A DNA stretch of 64,000 nucleotides from an uncultured Sterolibacteriaceae bacterium (GCA_937888595.1 CALARK010000021.1:372001-436000), one strand, 5' to 3'; numbered from the stretch's first letter, positions 17,589 to 26,703 are shown. A program made the numbers and translations. The notes: a model not told the origin generated them from the letters alone.

Positions 17589-18428
17589 ATGCGCTCCGAA
17601 ACTTTCAAGGCCGCGCTGATCTCGGCGCTGCTGTTTCTGTTGGCGATCGGCGCGTGGCATCTTGCCACCCTGCCGAAGGAGTCGGCCGCCCTGGCCGGGG
17701 CCGATGCGGAGTATGCGGCCCTGATGGGTGCCGGCGCGCAGCAGCCGGGCGGCTTCCCGCCGCCCGCGGAGGTCGGCAGGGCCTTCGTGCACTACCTGTC
17801 CGACCCCTTCTACGATCACGGGCCGAACGACAAGGGCATCGCCATCCAGCTTGGCCACTCGCTGGCGCGGGTCGCCCTCGGCTTCCTGCTGGCGATCGTG
17901 GCAGCCATTCCGCTCGGCTTCGTCATCGGCATGTCGCCGCTGCTGACGAAGGCGCTCGATCCCTTCATCCAGGTGCTCAAGCCGATCTCGCCCCTGGCGT
18001 GGATGCCGCTTGCGCTTTACACGCTGAAGGACTCGAACGTCTCGGGCATCTTCGTCATCTTCATCTGCTCGATCTGGCCGATGCTGATCAATACCGCCTT
18101 CGGTGTCGCCTCGGTCCGCCGCGACTGGCTCAACGTCGCGCGCACGCTTGAGGTCAGCCCGGTACGCAAGGCCTTTCTGGTGATCCTGCCGGCCGCCGCG
18201 CCAACGATCCTGACCGGCATGCGCATCTCGATGGGCATCGCCTGGCTGGTGATCGTCGCCGCCGAGATGCTGGTCGGCGGTACCGGCATCGGCTACTTCG
18301 TCTGGAACGAGTGGAACAACCTCGCGCTACCCAACGTGATCTTCGCCATCACCATGATCGGCCTGGTCGGGATGGGGCTCGATGCCATCTTCGGCCGTCT
18401 GCAAAAGCTGGTCACCTACCGCGAATAA
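17589..18428 (+). CDS. cynB: ABC transporter permease, NrtB/CynB type
   Basis: 279 residues with an N-terminal membrane anchor (about 7-28), a periplasmic stretch of about 60 residues, then a BPD transporter core of five to six segments. The EAA loop (ARTLEVSPVRKAFLVILPAAAPTILTGMRISMG) contacts the ATPase. Closest in layout to nitrate/cyanate/bicarbonate transporter permeases. It starts 19 bp after cynA and precedes the ATPase by 10 bp. Confidence 0.85.
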   Translation: MRSETFKAALISALLFLLAIGAWHLATLPKESAALAGADAEYAALMGAGAQQPGGFPPPAEVGRAFVHYLSDPFYDHGPNDKGIAIQLGHSLARVALGFLLAIVAAIPLGFVIGMSPLLTKALDPFIQVLKPISPLAWMPLALYTLKDSNVSGIFVIFICSIWPMLINTAFGVASVRRDWLNVARTLEVSPVRKAFLVILPAAAPTILTGMRISMGIAWLVIVAAEMLVGGTGIGYFVWNEWNNLALPNVIFAITMIGLVGMGLDAIFGRLQKLVTYRE

Positions 18429-18438
18429 AGGAACTCTC

Positions 18439-19344
18439 ATGAGCCAGCATTTCCTGCAGGTCGAAAGTCTCGCCAAGTGCTATCCCGCGGCGGGCGCCAC
18501 GGCCAATCTCCCGGTGTTCGAGAACATCCACTTCCATATCGACAAGGGCGAGTTCGTCTGCATCATCGGTCATTCCGGCTGCGGCAAGACGACGATCCTC
18601 AACGTCCTGGCCGGCCTCGAGGAGGCGACGTCGGGGAACGTTTTCATGGATGGTCGCGAAGTGAAGGGTCCGAGCCTCGACCGCGGCGTGGTGTTCCAGA
18701 GCCACGCGCTGATGCCGTGGATGTCGGTGCTCGGCAACGTCGCCTTTGCCGTCCGCTCGAAGTGGCCGGATTGGCCGAAGGACAAGGTGGCAGCACATTG
18801 CACGCAGTACCTCGAGATGGTCGGCCTCGGCCACGCCATCCACAAGAAGCCGGCCGAGCTGTCGGGCGGCATGAAGCAGCGTGTCGGCATCGCGCGTGCC
18901 TTCGCCATCCAGCCCAAGATGCTGCTGCTCGACGAGCCTTTCGGTGCGCTCGACGCGCTGACGCGCGGCACCATCCAGGACGAACTGCTGAAGATCGTCC
19001 AGGCGACGCACCAGACCGTGTTCATGATCACGCACGATGTGGATGAGGCCATCCTGCTGGCCGACAAGATCGTGCTGATGAGCAACGGGCCGCTGGCGCG
19101 CATCGCCGAGATCGTCGCGGTCACGATGCCGCGCGACCGCGCGCGTGCCGAAATGCACCACGACCCCCAGTACTACCGCATCCGCAACCACCTCGTCGAC
19201 TTCCTCGTCAACCGCTCGAAGACTTATGCCGGCGTTCCGCGCGACGACGACGCCCTGCATCCCCCCGTGGTGCGTCCCGGCCTCGAGGACGCTGCCAACC
19301 CCGTGATTACCCCGATTGACCATTTGCACAGGAGAGCCGCATGA
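18439..19344 (+). CDS. cynD: ABC transporter ATP-binding protein, NrtD/CynD type
   Basis: 301 residues from the ATG at 18439 behind AAGGAA. Walker A GHSGCGKT, signature LSGGMKQRVGIARAF, Walker B MLLLDEPFGALDALTR, switch ITHDVDEAILLADK. The motif FQSHALMPWMSVLGNVAFAV is typical of the nitrate/sulfonate/taurine class. A C-terminal tail of about 50 residues follows the nucleotide-binding domain. Its stop overlaps the cyanase ATG by 4 bp, which couples transport to cyanate breakdown. Confidence 0.88.
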   Translation: MSQHFLQVESLAKCYPAAGATANLPVFENIHFHIDKGEFVCIIGHSGCGKTTILNVLAGLEEATSGNVFMDGREVKGPSLDRGVVFQSHALMPWMSVLGNVAFAVRSKWPDWPKDKVAAHCTQYLEMVGLGHAIHKKPAELSGGMKQRVGIARAFAIQPKMLLLDEPFGALDALTRGTIQDELLKIVQATHQTVFMITHDVDEAILLADKIVLMSNGPLARIAEIVAVTMPRDRARAEMHHDPQYYRIRNHLVDFLVNRSKTYAGVPRDDDALHPPVVRPGLEDAANPVITPIDHLHRRAA

Positions 19345-19784
19345 ATCGCAACGATGTCACCGAAATGATTGTCGCCACCAAGATCCAGAAAGGCATCAAG
19401 TGGGTCGATGTCGCCAGGAAGGTCGGCTTGTCGAAGGAGTGGGTCACGGCCGGATGCCTGGGCCAGATGACCTTCGACAAGAAGCAGGCGACCACCATCG
19501 GCAAGATCTTCGGCCTGCCGCCAGAGGCCGTGGCGCTGCTGCAGGCGGTGCCCTACAAGGGCTCGCTGCCGACGGCCGTGCCGACCGATCCGCTGATTTA
19601 TCGCTTCTACGAGCTGATCAGCGTTTACGGCACGACCTTCAAGGAGCTCATCCACGAAGAGTTTGGCGACGGCATCATGTCGGCGATCGATTTCAAGATG
19701 GACCTGCAGCGCGAGCCGAACCCGGCCGGTGATCGCGTCAATATCGTCATGAGCGGGAAGTTCCTGCCCTACAAGACGTACTGA
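19341..19784 (+). CDS. cynS: Cyanate hydratase (cyanase)
   Basis: 147 residues, slightly shorter than the E. coli enzyme (156). N-terminal helical HTH-like domain (VTEMIVATKIQKGIKWVDVARKVGLS), C-terminal catalytic domain with R88, E91 and S114 in YRFYELISVYGTTFKELIHEEFGDGIMSAIDF, matching the known Arg/Glu/Ser active site. It converts cyanate and bicarbonate to ammonia and two CO2. As the last gene of a transporter operon behind a sigma-54 promoter it should provide nitrogen from imported cyanate, and also remove cyanate formed from urea. Confidence 0.97.
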   Translation: MNRNDVTEMIVATKIQKGIKWVDVARKVGLSKEWVTAGCLGQMTFDKKQATTIGKIFGLPPEAVALLQAVPYKGSLPTAVPTDPLIYRFYELISVYGTTFKELIHEEFGDGIMSAIDFKMDLQREPNPAGDRVNIVMSGKFLPYKTY

Positions 19785-19806
19785 CCGGCATGCGGCGGGG
19801 CGGCGT

Positions 19807-19831
19807 CGCCGTCCCGCCGGCGCCGACTTTT
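19807..19831 (-). repeat. 24-bp dispersed element, copy 5
   Basis: On the minus strand AAAAGTCGGCG, CCGGC, GGGACGGCG, an exact consensus copy. It lies between convergent cynS and the FAH gene, and its A-rich end supplies part of the TAA stop (19830-19832) of the FAH gene. Confidence 0.88.
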
Positions 19832-20639
19832 ATTCGAAGGGATTGGCCAGCCGGCCGATACCGTCGATGGCGACCTCCACGGTATCGCCGGCCTGCAGCG
19901 GGCCGGCGCCGACCGAGGTACCGCAGGCGATCACGTCACCGGGCTCGAGCGTCATGTCGTGCGACAGGTGGCTGACGATCTCGGCCGGCGAGAAGAACAT
20001 GTCGCTGACCGGATAGTTCTGGTGCTCCTCGCCGTTGACGAGGGCGCGCACGCGCAGGTTGGCCGCTATCGTTGAATCAAGGCCGGCGGCGATGACGGGG
20101 CCGAAGACGCCGAAGCTGTCGAAGCTCTTGGCGCGCGTCCAGTGCTGGAAGGCCGGGTCGAGGCGCAGCAGATCGCGCGCGGTCACATCGTTGACGCAGG
20201 TGTAGCCGAAGATTGCCGCCGGGGCGTCCGCGACGCTGGCGGCCGTGGTGCGCCGGCCGATCACGATGCCCAACTCGGCCTCGAACACCACCATGCCCGC
20301 GTAGCCGACCGGGCGGCGGATCGTGTCGCCGTGCGCGGCGTAGCAGTTGGCACCCTTGATGAAATACGGCGGATGCATGGGGCGCTGCAGCCCCTCCTTC
20401 GCCGCGCGTTCGTGGAAGTTGTTCCACAGGCCGATCAGCTTGCCCGGACGGCAGGGCGGCAGCACGCGGACGGCGTCGAGCGGAAAGCGGCGGTCGGTCG
20501 GCTGCGGATCGGCGAACAGATCGCCCTGCCAGGCGGTGACGGTCGCGCCGTCGAGGGTGTCGCCGACAAGGGTACCTATGTATTCCGTGCCGTCGGCGGC
20601 GAAGCGCAGCCAATGCTTAACGGGTGTCGTTGCAGTCAT
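19830..20639 (-). CDS. Fumarylacetoacetate hydrolase (FAH) family protein
   Basis: 269 residues. Small N-terminal domain (1-60), then the FAH catalytic fold: GLWNNFHERAAKEG, PPYFIKGANCYAAHGDTIRRP, metal ligands in FEAELGIVIGR (E..E) and YTCVNDVTARDL (D), and AKSFDSFGVFGPVI. Members hydrolyse or decarboxylate acyl-pyruvate-like diketo acids (for example 2-hydroxyhepta-2,4-diene-dioate isomerase types). The substrate is unknown here. It starts 2 bp after the LpxR-like gene, so the two are co-transcribed against the flanking nitrogen operons. Confidence 0.85.
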   Translation of the reverse strand: MTATTPVKHWLRFAADGTEYIGTLVGDTLDGATVTAWQGDLFADPQPTDRRFPLDAVRVLPPCRPGKLIGLWNNFHERAAKEGLQRPMHPPYFIKGANCYAAHGDTIRRPVGYAGMVVFEAELGIVIGRRTTAASVADAPAAIFGYTCVNDVTARDLLRLDPAFQHWTRAKSFDSFGVFGPVIAAGLDSTIAANLRVRALVNGEEHQNYPVSDMFFSPAEIVSHLSHDMTLEPGDVIACGTSVGAGPLQAGDTVEVAIDGIGRLANPFE

Positions 20640-20641
20640 GT

Positions 20642-21640
20642 TCAGAACTCGAAGCCGAGGTTGAGTGAATCGAAGCGCTGCGCCCCGCCGCCGCCGGCCG
20701 CCGTGCGGAATTCCTCGCTGCGATGGACGCGCGTCCAGGAAAAGCGCAGGCGGTCGATGCGCACGCTGAAGCCCAGCGACAGGTCGCGTACATGCCGGCG
20801 GCGATCCACCGAAGGACCGTCGCGGAACACCGGGCCGTCAAGGAAGATGTTGTAGGCGACGAGCCGATGGTCGACACCGGCGAACCCATACCAGGCGTTG
20901 CCGGTCCGCCCATCCGCACCCTGCGCCCGGGTACCGTGCAACATCGCTCCGCCGGGTTCGATCGTGTCCGGCCCGAAACCTTCCAGCTGCCTGCCCAGCC
21001 GCAGCATGACTCCGCCGCGCGCCAGCGTCATCACCGTCCCGAGCGTTGCGCCGCCGTGGGCGACGACATCGACATGATCGCTGCCGAAGCGCCGCTTCTG
21101 CAGATAGGAGAGCATGAAGGCCGGTTCGGTCTTTCCCTGGTTGTCCCAGCCGCGGGGCTGGCGGACGCCGACGAAGCGATGCCAGGCCTTCTGCACCGGC
21201 TCGCCGAGCGCGGCCGGCCCGACCACGCCGAGATCGAATTCCACGGTATCGAGGCGATTGCCGCGCGCCCGCTGCGCCACGCCGCCGAGGTAGAGCCAGG
21301 CCGCCCAGGGACGGTCGAAGGGCTGTGGCGTCGCGATCGTGATGTCGCGCGGCGTGTACATGTTCTGGCCGAGGAACAGCCCGACATGGACGTCGGCGCC
21401 GTTGTCCGGGTCGATGCTGCGCAGCACGTCGGCTGCCGGCGTCTGCAACAGCTCGAACGGCAGGCCGATGCCGAGCTTGATGCCGTTGGTGTAGTAGCGG
21501 TCGGTGCGCGCCAGCATGTCGTTCTCGACGAACAGCTGGACCTCGCTGTCGGCGGGTGGGGCGGCGAACGGCAGAGCGGCTGCGGCAGCCGGCGCGGCTA
21601 GGCAGGCAAGTAGCGGGAAAAATCGAAACTGAAAGCGCAT
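20642..21640 (-). CDS. LpxR-like (DUF2219) outer-membrane lipid A deacylase
   Basis: 332 residues with a signal peptide (1-about 22, cut after AAAAA). The start of the mature part has the LpxR hallmark QLFVENDMLARTDRYYTNGIKLG, with N40, D41 and T51 matching active-site residues of the Salmonella enzyme, and the histidine in KAWHRFVGVRQPRGWDNQ is a candidate for the catalytic His. Alternating strands and a C-terminal phenylalanine (LGFEF) fit a 12-strand beta-barrel. LpxR removes the 3'-acyloxyacyl group of lipid A. Transcribed divergently from urtA. Confidence 0.83.
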   Translation of the reverse strand: MRFQFRFFPLLACLAAPAAAAALPFAAPPADSEVQLFVENDMLARTDRYYTNGIKLGIGLPFELLQTPAADVLRSIDPDNGADVHVGLFLGQNMYTPRDITIATPQPFDRPWAAWLYLGGVAQRARGNRLDTVEFDLGVVGPAALGEPVQKAWHRFVGVRQPRGWDNQGKTEPAFMLSYLQKRRFGSDHVDVVAHGGATLGTVMTLARGGVMLRLGRQLEGFGPDTIEPGGAMLHGTRAQGADGRTGNAWYGFAGVDHRLVAYNIFLDGPVFRDGPSVDRRRHVRDLSLGFSVRIDRLRFSWTRVHRSEEFRTAAGGGGAQRFDSLNLGFEF

Positions 21641-21695
21641 GGCGAATTATTTCACGGCGCAAGTCATCACAGGTCGTTCGCAATCACATCGCAGC

Positions 21696-21710
21696 GCACC
21701 GCTTGCGTGC
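21696..21710 (+). promoter_or_regulatory. NtrC-type enhancer site upstream of urtA
   Basis: GCACCGCTTGCGTGC fits the NtrC dyad GCAC-N7-GTGC exactly. It is about 126 bp upstream of the -24/-12 promoter, the usual distance for an enhancer. It lies 56 bp upstream of the divergent lpxR-like start, so it could also affect that gene. Confidence 0.6.
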
Positions 21711-21835
21711 ATCCAAACGGCATGCGCGCCCTATTTCAGGGCGCGTGTTTTGTGTGGCGACAGCTATGTGTGTTGCATCACGAAACCCGCTCTAAATCAG
21801 GGTTTCGGTTTGGTCACAAGGCGAAATGGATCGAC

Positions 21836-21851
21836 TGGCACGGTATTCGCT
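21836..21851 (+). promoter_or_regulatory. Predicted sigma-54 (-24/-12) promoter of urt-ure operon
   Basis: TGGCAC-GGTAT-TCGCT matches TGGCAC-N5-TTGCW with one mismatch and correct spacing. The predicted start is near 21862, leaving a leader of about 49 nt before urtA. Confidence 0.65.
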
Positions 21852-21910
21852 GTATCCATTTCGAGCGCAATCGCGCCCATCTTTATTCATCCTCATAAGG
21901 GAGCCCTTCC

Positions 21911-23173
21911 ATGCAACGTCGCAACTTCGTCAAGGCCACCGCCGTCACCGTCGCACTTGCCGCCGCCGGATTCTTGTCGGCTCCGGCCCTCGCCGCCGAT
22001 ACCATCAAGGTCGGCATCCTCCATTCGCTGTCGGGCACGATGGCGATCTCCGAAACCGCGCTGAAAGAAACCGCGTTGATGACCATCGAGGAAATCAACG
22101 CCAAGGGCGGCGTGATGGGCAAGAAGCTCGAGCCGGTGGTCGTCGACCCCGCCTCCAACTGGCCGCTGTTCGCGGAGAAGGCCCGCCAGCTGCTCACCCA
22201 GGACAAAGTCGCCGTGGTCTTCGGCTGCTGGACATCCGTCTCGCGCAAGTCGGTGAACCCGGTGTTCAAGGAACTCAACGGCCTGCTGTTCTACCCCGTG
22301 CAGTACGAAGGCGAAGAACTCGAGAAGAACGTTTTCTACACCGGCGCCGCGCCCAACCAGCAGGCGATCCCGGCCGTCGAATACCTGATGAGCAAGGATG
22401 GCGGTTCGGCCAAGCGCTTCGTGCTGCTCGGCACCGACTATGTCTATCCGCGTACCACCAACAAGATCCTGCGCGCTTTCCTGAAGTCGAAGGGCGTCGC
22501 CGATGCCGACATCATGGAGGACTACACCCCCTTCGGCCACAGCGACTACCAGACCATCATCGCCAAGATCAAGAAGTTCGCTTCCGAGGGCAAGAAGACC
22601 GCCGTCGTGTCGACCATCAACGGCGACTCGAACGTGCCCTTCTACAAGGAACTCGGCAACGCCGGCCTGAAGGCCACCGACGTGCCGGTCGTCGCCTTCT
22701 CGGTGGGTGAAGAGGAACTGCGCGGCGTCGATACCAAGCCGCTGGTCGGTCACCTCGCCGCCTGGAACTACTTCCAGTCGGTCAAGAACCCGACCAACGA
22801 CGCCTTCATCAAGATGTACAAGGACTGGGCGAAGAAGCAGAAGCTGCCGAACGCCGAGACTGTCGTGACTAACGACCCGATGGAAGCGACCTATGTCGGC
22901 ATTCACATGTGGAAGCAGGCGGTCGAGAAGGCCAAGACCACCGATGTGGACAAGGTCATTGCCGCGATGGGCGGCCAGACCTTCAAGGCCCCGTCGGGCT
23001 TCGAGATCAAGATGGACGAGAAGAACCACCACCTGCACAAGCCGGTGCTGATCGGCGAAGTGAAGGCGGACGGCCAGTTCAATGTCGTCTGGAAGACCAA
23101 GGGCCCGGTCAAGGCCGCGCCGTGGTCGCCTTACATCCCGGGCAACGACAAGAAGAAGGACGAACCCATGTAA
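21911..23173 (+). CDS. urtA: Urea ABC transporter substrate-binding protein
   Basis: 420 residues behind AAGGGAG. Signal peptide with a twin-arginine-like QRRNFVKATAVTVALAAAG start (cleavage near ALAADTIKVG). The mature protein is a Leu/Ile/Val-type periplasmic binding protein of the UrtA subgroup (VGILHSLSGTMAISETALKE, VVFGCWTSVSRKSVNPVFKELNGLLFYPVQYEGEE, NDPMEATYVGIHMWKQAVEKA). Followed by urtBCDE and urease genes, so urea is the expected ligand. A strong hairpin separates it from urtB. Confidence 0.96.
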   Translation: MQRRNFVKATAVTVALAAAGFLSAPALAADTIKVGILHSLSGTMAISETALKETALMTIEEINAKGGVMGKKLEPVVVDPASNWPLFAEKARQLLTQDKVAVVFGCWTSVSRKSVNPVFKELNGLLFYPVQYEGEELEKNVFYTGAAPNQQAIPAVEYLMSKDGGSAKRFVLLGTDYVYPRTTNKILRAFLKSKGVADADIMEDYTPFGHSDYQTIIAKIKKFASEGKKTAVVSTINGDSNVPFYKELGNAGLKATDVPVVAFSVGEEELRGVDTKPLVGHLAAWNYFQSVKNPTNDAFIKMYKDWAKKQKLPNAETVVTNDPMEATYVGIHMWKQAVEKAKTTDVDKVIAAMGGQTFKAPSGFEIKMDEKNHHLHKPVLIGEVKADGQFNVVWKTKGPVKAAPWSPYIPGNDKKKDEPM

Positions 23174-23192
23174 GCCTGCGGGCTTGAACAGA

Positions 23193-23216
23193 ACGGCGGC
23201 GGTTCGCCGCCGCCGT
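23193..23216 (+). promoter_or_regulatory. Intercistronic hairpin between urtA and urtB
   Basis: Perfect 10-bp stem ACGGCGGCGG / CCGCCGCCGT with a TTCG loop and no U-run. It probably protects the urtA message or lowers urtB expression, as is common after binding-protein genes. Its 3' arm overlaps a 24-bp dispersed element. Confidence 0.6.
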
Positions 23217-23235
23217 CTCCCCAGCGCCGACTTTT
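23211..23235 (-). repeat. 24-bp dispersed element, copy 6
   Basis: On the minus strand AAAAGTCGGCG, CTGGG, GAGACGGCG. It sits between urtA and urtB and shares its right arm with the intercistronic hairpin. Confidence 0.78.
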
Positions 23236-23248
23236 GACTCAACCTCCC

Positions 23249-24751
23249 ATGCGACTTCTTCTCCTCACACTTTTCTGCTGGCTGAGCTTTTCGGCATCCG
23301 CCGCGGTTGATCCCGCGCTGGTGCAGCAACTCGCCGCCGAAGAGTCCGACGACAAGATCGCCGCCATCCAGGCCATCGCCGCCACCGCCGACCCCGAGGC
23401 GGCGAAGCTGCTCCAGTCGCTTGCCGACGGCACGCTGACTGCGCCCGATGGCAGCGAGATCATGCTCAACAACCGCATCCGCGGCGAACTGGCCAACGCG
23501 CTGGCCGGCCTGCGACTGTTCGATGCCGACCGGGCCGTGCGGCTGGCCGCCGCGCGCGAACTGCAGACCAACGTCGGCATCGAGCTGGCGCCGCTGCTGG
23601 CCAAAGCCCTCGACAAGGAAACCGACGTTCAGATCAAGGCGCTGCTGGCCACTGCCCATGCCCAGGCCAACCTCGCCAGTCCTGACATCGCCGCACGGCT
23701 GGCCGCCGTCAAGTCGCTGGCCGACGCCCCCAGCCCGAACACACGCAACCTGTTGCTGCCGCTGACCAAGGTCGATGGCGAACCCGACGCCGGCGTGCGT
23801 GCCGCCGCCAAGGCGTCGCTGACGGCCGTCGAGCGCCGCCTCGCCATCGGCGAAACGCTGGGCAGCGTGTTTACCGGCCTGAGCCTCGGCAGCATCCTGC
23901 TGCTGGCCGCGCTCGGCCTCGCGATCACCTACGGCGTGATGGGCGTGATCAACATGGCACACGGCGAGTTGCTGATGATCGGCGCCTACGCCACCTACGC
24001 GGTGCAGGGCCTGTTCCGCAACTACCTGCCGGCCTATGTCGATGCCTATGTAGTCGCTGCCATTCCGGTCGCCTTCTTCGCCGCCGCCGCGGTCGGCATC
24101 CTGCTCGAACGCACCGTCATCCGCCACCTCTACGGCCGGCCGCTCGAGACGCTGCTCGCCACCTGGGGCTTGTCGCTGATCCTGATCCAGGCCGCACGCG
24201 TGCTGTTCGGGGCGCAGAACGTCGAGCTCGCCAACCCCGAGTGGATGTCCGGCGGCGTCACGCTGATGGCCGGCCTCGTGCTGCCATGGAACCGCATCGT
24301 CATCATCGGCTTCTCCTTGTTAGTGCTACTGCTGGTCTGGCTGCTGATGAACCGGACGCGCCTCGGCATGTTCGTGCGCGCCGTCACGCAGAACCGCCCG
24401 ATGGCCGGTTGTGTCGGCGTGCATACGGCGAAGATCGACACGCTGGCCTTCGGCCTCGGCGCGGGCATCGCCGGCCTCGGCGGCGTGGCGCTGTCGCAGA
24501 TCGCCAACGTCGGCCCGGACATGGGGCAGGGCTACATCGTCGATAGCTTCATGGTGGTCGTGCTGGGCGGTGTCGGGCAACTCGCCGGCGCAGTGTGGGC
24601 GGCACTGGGGCTGGGCATTTTCACCAAGTTCCTCGAGGGCTGGGCCGGGGCGGTGATCGCCAAGATCGTCGTGCTGGTCTTCATCATCGTCTTCATCCAG
24701 AAGCGTCCGCAAGGCCTGTTCGCCCTCAAGGGCCGGTTTGTCGAGTCATGA
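23249..24751 (+). CDS. urtB: Urea ABC transporter permease UrtB
   Basis: 500 residues from the ATG at 23249, which opens a signal peptide (LLLLTLFCWLSFSASAA); a TTG at 23234 inside the repeat is a less likely start. Residues 20-205 are a helical, HEAT-like periplasmic domain typical of proteobacterial UrtB; about 210-500 are the LivH-type membrane domain (GLAITYGVMGVINMAHGELLMIGAYATY, GLGAGIAGLGGVAL). It forms the translocation path with UrtC. Overlaps urtC by 4 bp. Confidence 0.94.
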   Translation: MRLLLLTLFCWLSFSASAAVDPALVQQLAAEESDDKIAAIQAIAATADPEAAKLLQSLADGTLTAPDGSEIMLNNRIRGELANALAGLRLFDADRAVRLAAARELQTNVGIELAPLLAKALDKETDVQIKALLATAHAQANLASPDIAARLAAVKSLADAPSPNTRNLLLPLTKVDGEPDAGVRAAAKASLTAVERRLAIGETLGSVFTGLSLGSILLLAALGLAITYGVMGVINMAHGELLMIGAYATYAVQGLFRNYLPAYVDAYVVAAIPVAFFAAAAVGILLERTVIRHLYGRPLETLLATWGLSLILIQAARVLFGAQNVELANPEWMSGGVTLMAGLVLPWNRIVIIGFSLLVLLLVWLLMNRTRLGMFVRAVTQNRPMAGCVGVHTAKIDTLAFGLGAGIAGLGGVALSQIANVGPDMGQGYIVDSFMVVVLGGVGQLAGAVWAALGLGIFTKFLEGWAGAVIAKIVVLVFIIVFIQKRPQGLFALKGRFVES

Positions 24752-25854
24752 GAACCCCATTGACCATTCGCTTCCTGCAGGCTACGCCCAAGTCCGGGTG
24801 GGTCACACTCGCTGCCTTCGCCGTACTGACCTTCATTATCCTGCCGCTGCTGCACCTCGCCGTGCCGTCGGAGAGCCCCTTCCACGTCTCCACTTACGTC
24901 ATCACGCTGGCCGGCAAGATCATGTGCTACGCCATCGTGGCGGTGGCGATGGACCTGATCTGGGGCTACGCCGGCATACTCTCGCTCGGCCACGGGCTGT
25001 TCTTCGCGCTCGGCGGCTACGCCTTCGGCATGTACCTGATGCGCCAGATCGGCCGCGACGGCTCCTATCAATCCGACCTGCCCGATTTCATGGTCTTCCT
25101 CGACTGGAAGGAATTGCCCTGGTACTGGGCCGGTTCCGACTCCTTCCTCTGGGCGCTGCTTCTCGCCATCGCCCTGCCCGGCCTGGTCGCCTTCGTCTTC
25201 GGCTTCTTCGCGTTCAGGTCGCGCATCAAGGGCGTGTATTTCTCGATCATCACCCAGGCGCTCACCTTCGCCGCGATGCTGCTGTTCTTCCGCAACGAGA
25301 CCGGCTTCGGCGGCAACAACGGCTTCACCGACTTCAAGCGCATCCTCGGCTACAGCATCACCTCGCCGGAAATGCGCGTGATCCTGTTCGCACTGTCGGC
25401 CGCACTGCTGATGGCTACGCTGCTGCTCGGGCGCTACCTCGTCGTCTCGAAGTTCGGCCGCGTGCTGGCGGCGATCCGCGACGCCGAGTCGCGCACCATG
25501 TTCCTCGGCTACAACCCGCTCTGGTACAAGCTCGGCATCTGGACATTCTCGGCCATGCTGTGCGGCCTGGCCGGTGCGCTCTACGTGCCGCAGGTGGGCA
25601 TCATCAACCCGGGCGAGATGTCGCCGGCCAACTCGATCGAGATCGCCATCTGGGCGGCGGTGGGTGGGCGCGGCACGCTGATCGGCCCGGTGATCGGAGC
25701 GGCCATCGTCAACCTGTCGAAGAGCTTCTTCACCCAGACCTTCCCCGACTACTGGCTGTTCTTCCTCGGCGCGCTGTTCGTCGCCGTGACGCTATGGCTG
25801 CCCGAGGGCGTGGCCGGACTCTGGAAGCGCTGGCAGGCAAGGAGAGCCGCATGA
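24748..25854 (+). CDS. urtC: Urea ABC transporter permease UrtC
   Basis: 368 residues from the ATG at 24748, overlapping the urtB stop. LivM-type permease: about eight to ten hydrophobic segments, with DLIWGYAGILSLGHGLFFALGGYAFGMYLM, YFSIITQALTFAAMLLFFRNETGFGGNNGFTDF and the EAA-like loop FGRVLAAIRDAESRTMFLGYN. Pairs with UrtB. Stop overlaps the urtD ATG by 4 bp. Confidence 0.95.
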   Translation: MRTPLTIRFLQATPKSGWVTLAAFAVLTFIILPLLHLAVPSESPFHVSTYVITLAGKIMCYAIVAVAMDLIWGYAGILSLGHGLFFALGGYAFGMYLMRQIGRDGSYQSDLPDFMVFLDWKELPWYWAGSDSFLWALLLAIALPGLVAFVFGFFAFRSRIKGVYFSIITQALTFAAMLLFFRNETGFGGNNGFTDFKRILGYSITSPEMRVILFALSAALLMATLLLGRYLVVSKFGRVLAAIRDAESRTMFLGYNPLWYKLGIWTFSAMLCGLAGALYVPQVGIINPGEMSPANSIEIAIWAAVGGRGTLIGPVIGAAIVNLSKSFFTQTFPDYWLFFLGALFVAVTLWLPEGVAGLWKRWQARRAA

Positions 25855-26702
25855 ACGCCGCCACCTCATTCGCCACCGCTGTCGCCGAAAACCGGCACGA
25901 CCAGGAATGGCTCGGCGGTATTTCGACCGGCCACCTTGCCAAGCCTGGCGAGGTCGACATCTCGCACAAGGTCATTCTCTACCTTGAAGGCATCTCGGTC
26001 AGTTTCGACGGCTTCAAGGCGCTCAACAACTTGAACCTCGCCATCGACGCCGGCGAGCTGCGCTGCATCATCGGCCCGAACGGCGCCGGCAAGACGACGA
26101 TGATGGACGTCATCACCGGCAAGACGCGGCCGGACGAGGGCCGCTGCTTCTTCGGCCAGACCATCGACCTCACCCAGTTGCGCGAGGCCGAGATCGCCCA
26201 TGCCGGCATTGGCCGCAAGTTCCAGAAGCCGACCATCTTCGAGAATCTATCCGTCTTCGAGAACCTCGAACTCGCGCTGAAGACCGACAAGCGTGCGCGC
26301 TTCAGCCTGTTCGCCTGGCTTTCCGACGACCAGCGCGACAAGATCGTCGACACGCTCAAGCTGATCCGGCTCGATCACGAGGCGGATCGCCCCGCCGGCC
26401 TGCTCTCGCACGGCCAGAAGCAGTGGCTGGAGATCGGTATGCTGCTGGTGCAGGATCCCAAGCTGCTGCTGCTGGACGAACCCGTTGCCGGCATGACAGA
26501 CGACGAGACGGCGCGCACCGGCGAGCTGTTCAAGTCGCTGACCGGAAAACACAGTCTCGTCGTCGTCGAGCACGACATGGCCTTTATCGAGCAGCTCGGC
26601 GGCAAGGTCACCGTGCTGCATGAAGGTTCGGTGCTCGCCGAAGGCGATCTGGCGACTGTACAGGCCGACGAGCGTGTCATCGAAGTGTATTTGGGGCGCT
26701 GA
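25851..26702 (+). CDS. urtD: Urea ABC transporter ATP-binding protein UrtD
   Basis: 283 residues from the ATG at 25851 behind AAGGAGAG. LivG-type ATPase with a longer N-terminus (about 40 residues) before the nucleotide-binding domain. Walker A GPNGAGKT, the KFQKPTIFENLSVFENLELAL segment characteristic of UrtD, signature LSHGQKQWLEIGMLL, Walker B LLLLDEPVAGMTDDET and VVEHDMAFIE. One base separates it from urtE. Confidence 0.95.
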   Translation: MNAATSFATAVAENRHDQEWLGGISTGHLAKPGEVDISHKVILYLEGISVSFDGFKALNNLNLAIDAGELRCIIGPNGAGKTTMMDVITGKTRPDEGRCFFGQTIDLTQLREAEIAHAGIGRKFQKPTIFENLSVFENLELALKTDKRARFSLFAWLSDDQRDKIVDTLKLIRLDHEADRPAGLLSHGQKQWLEIGMLLVQDPKLLLLDEPVAGMTDDETARTGELFKSLTGKHSLVVVEHDMAFIEQLGGKVTVLHEGSVLAEGDLATVQADERVIEVYLGR

Positions 26703-26703
26703 T

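Noticed and set aside
21893..24127. 744-codon antisense frame over urtA-urtB
   Set aside because: Overlaps two well-recognised genes entirely and reads as His/Arg/Gly-rich shadow.
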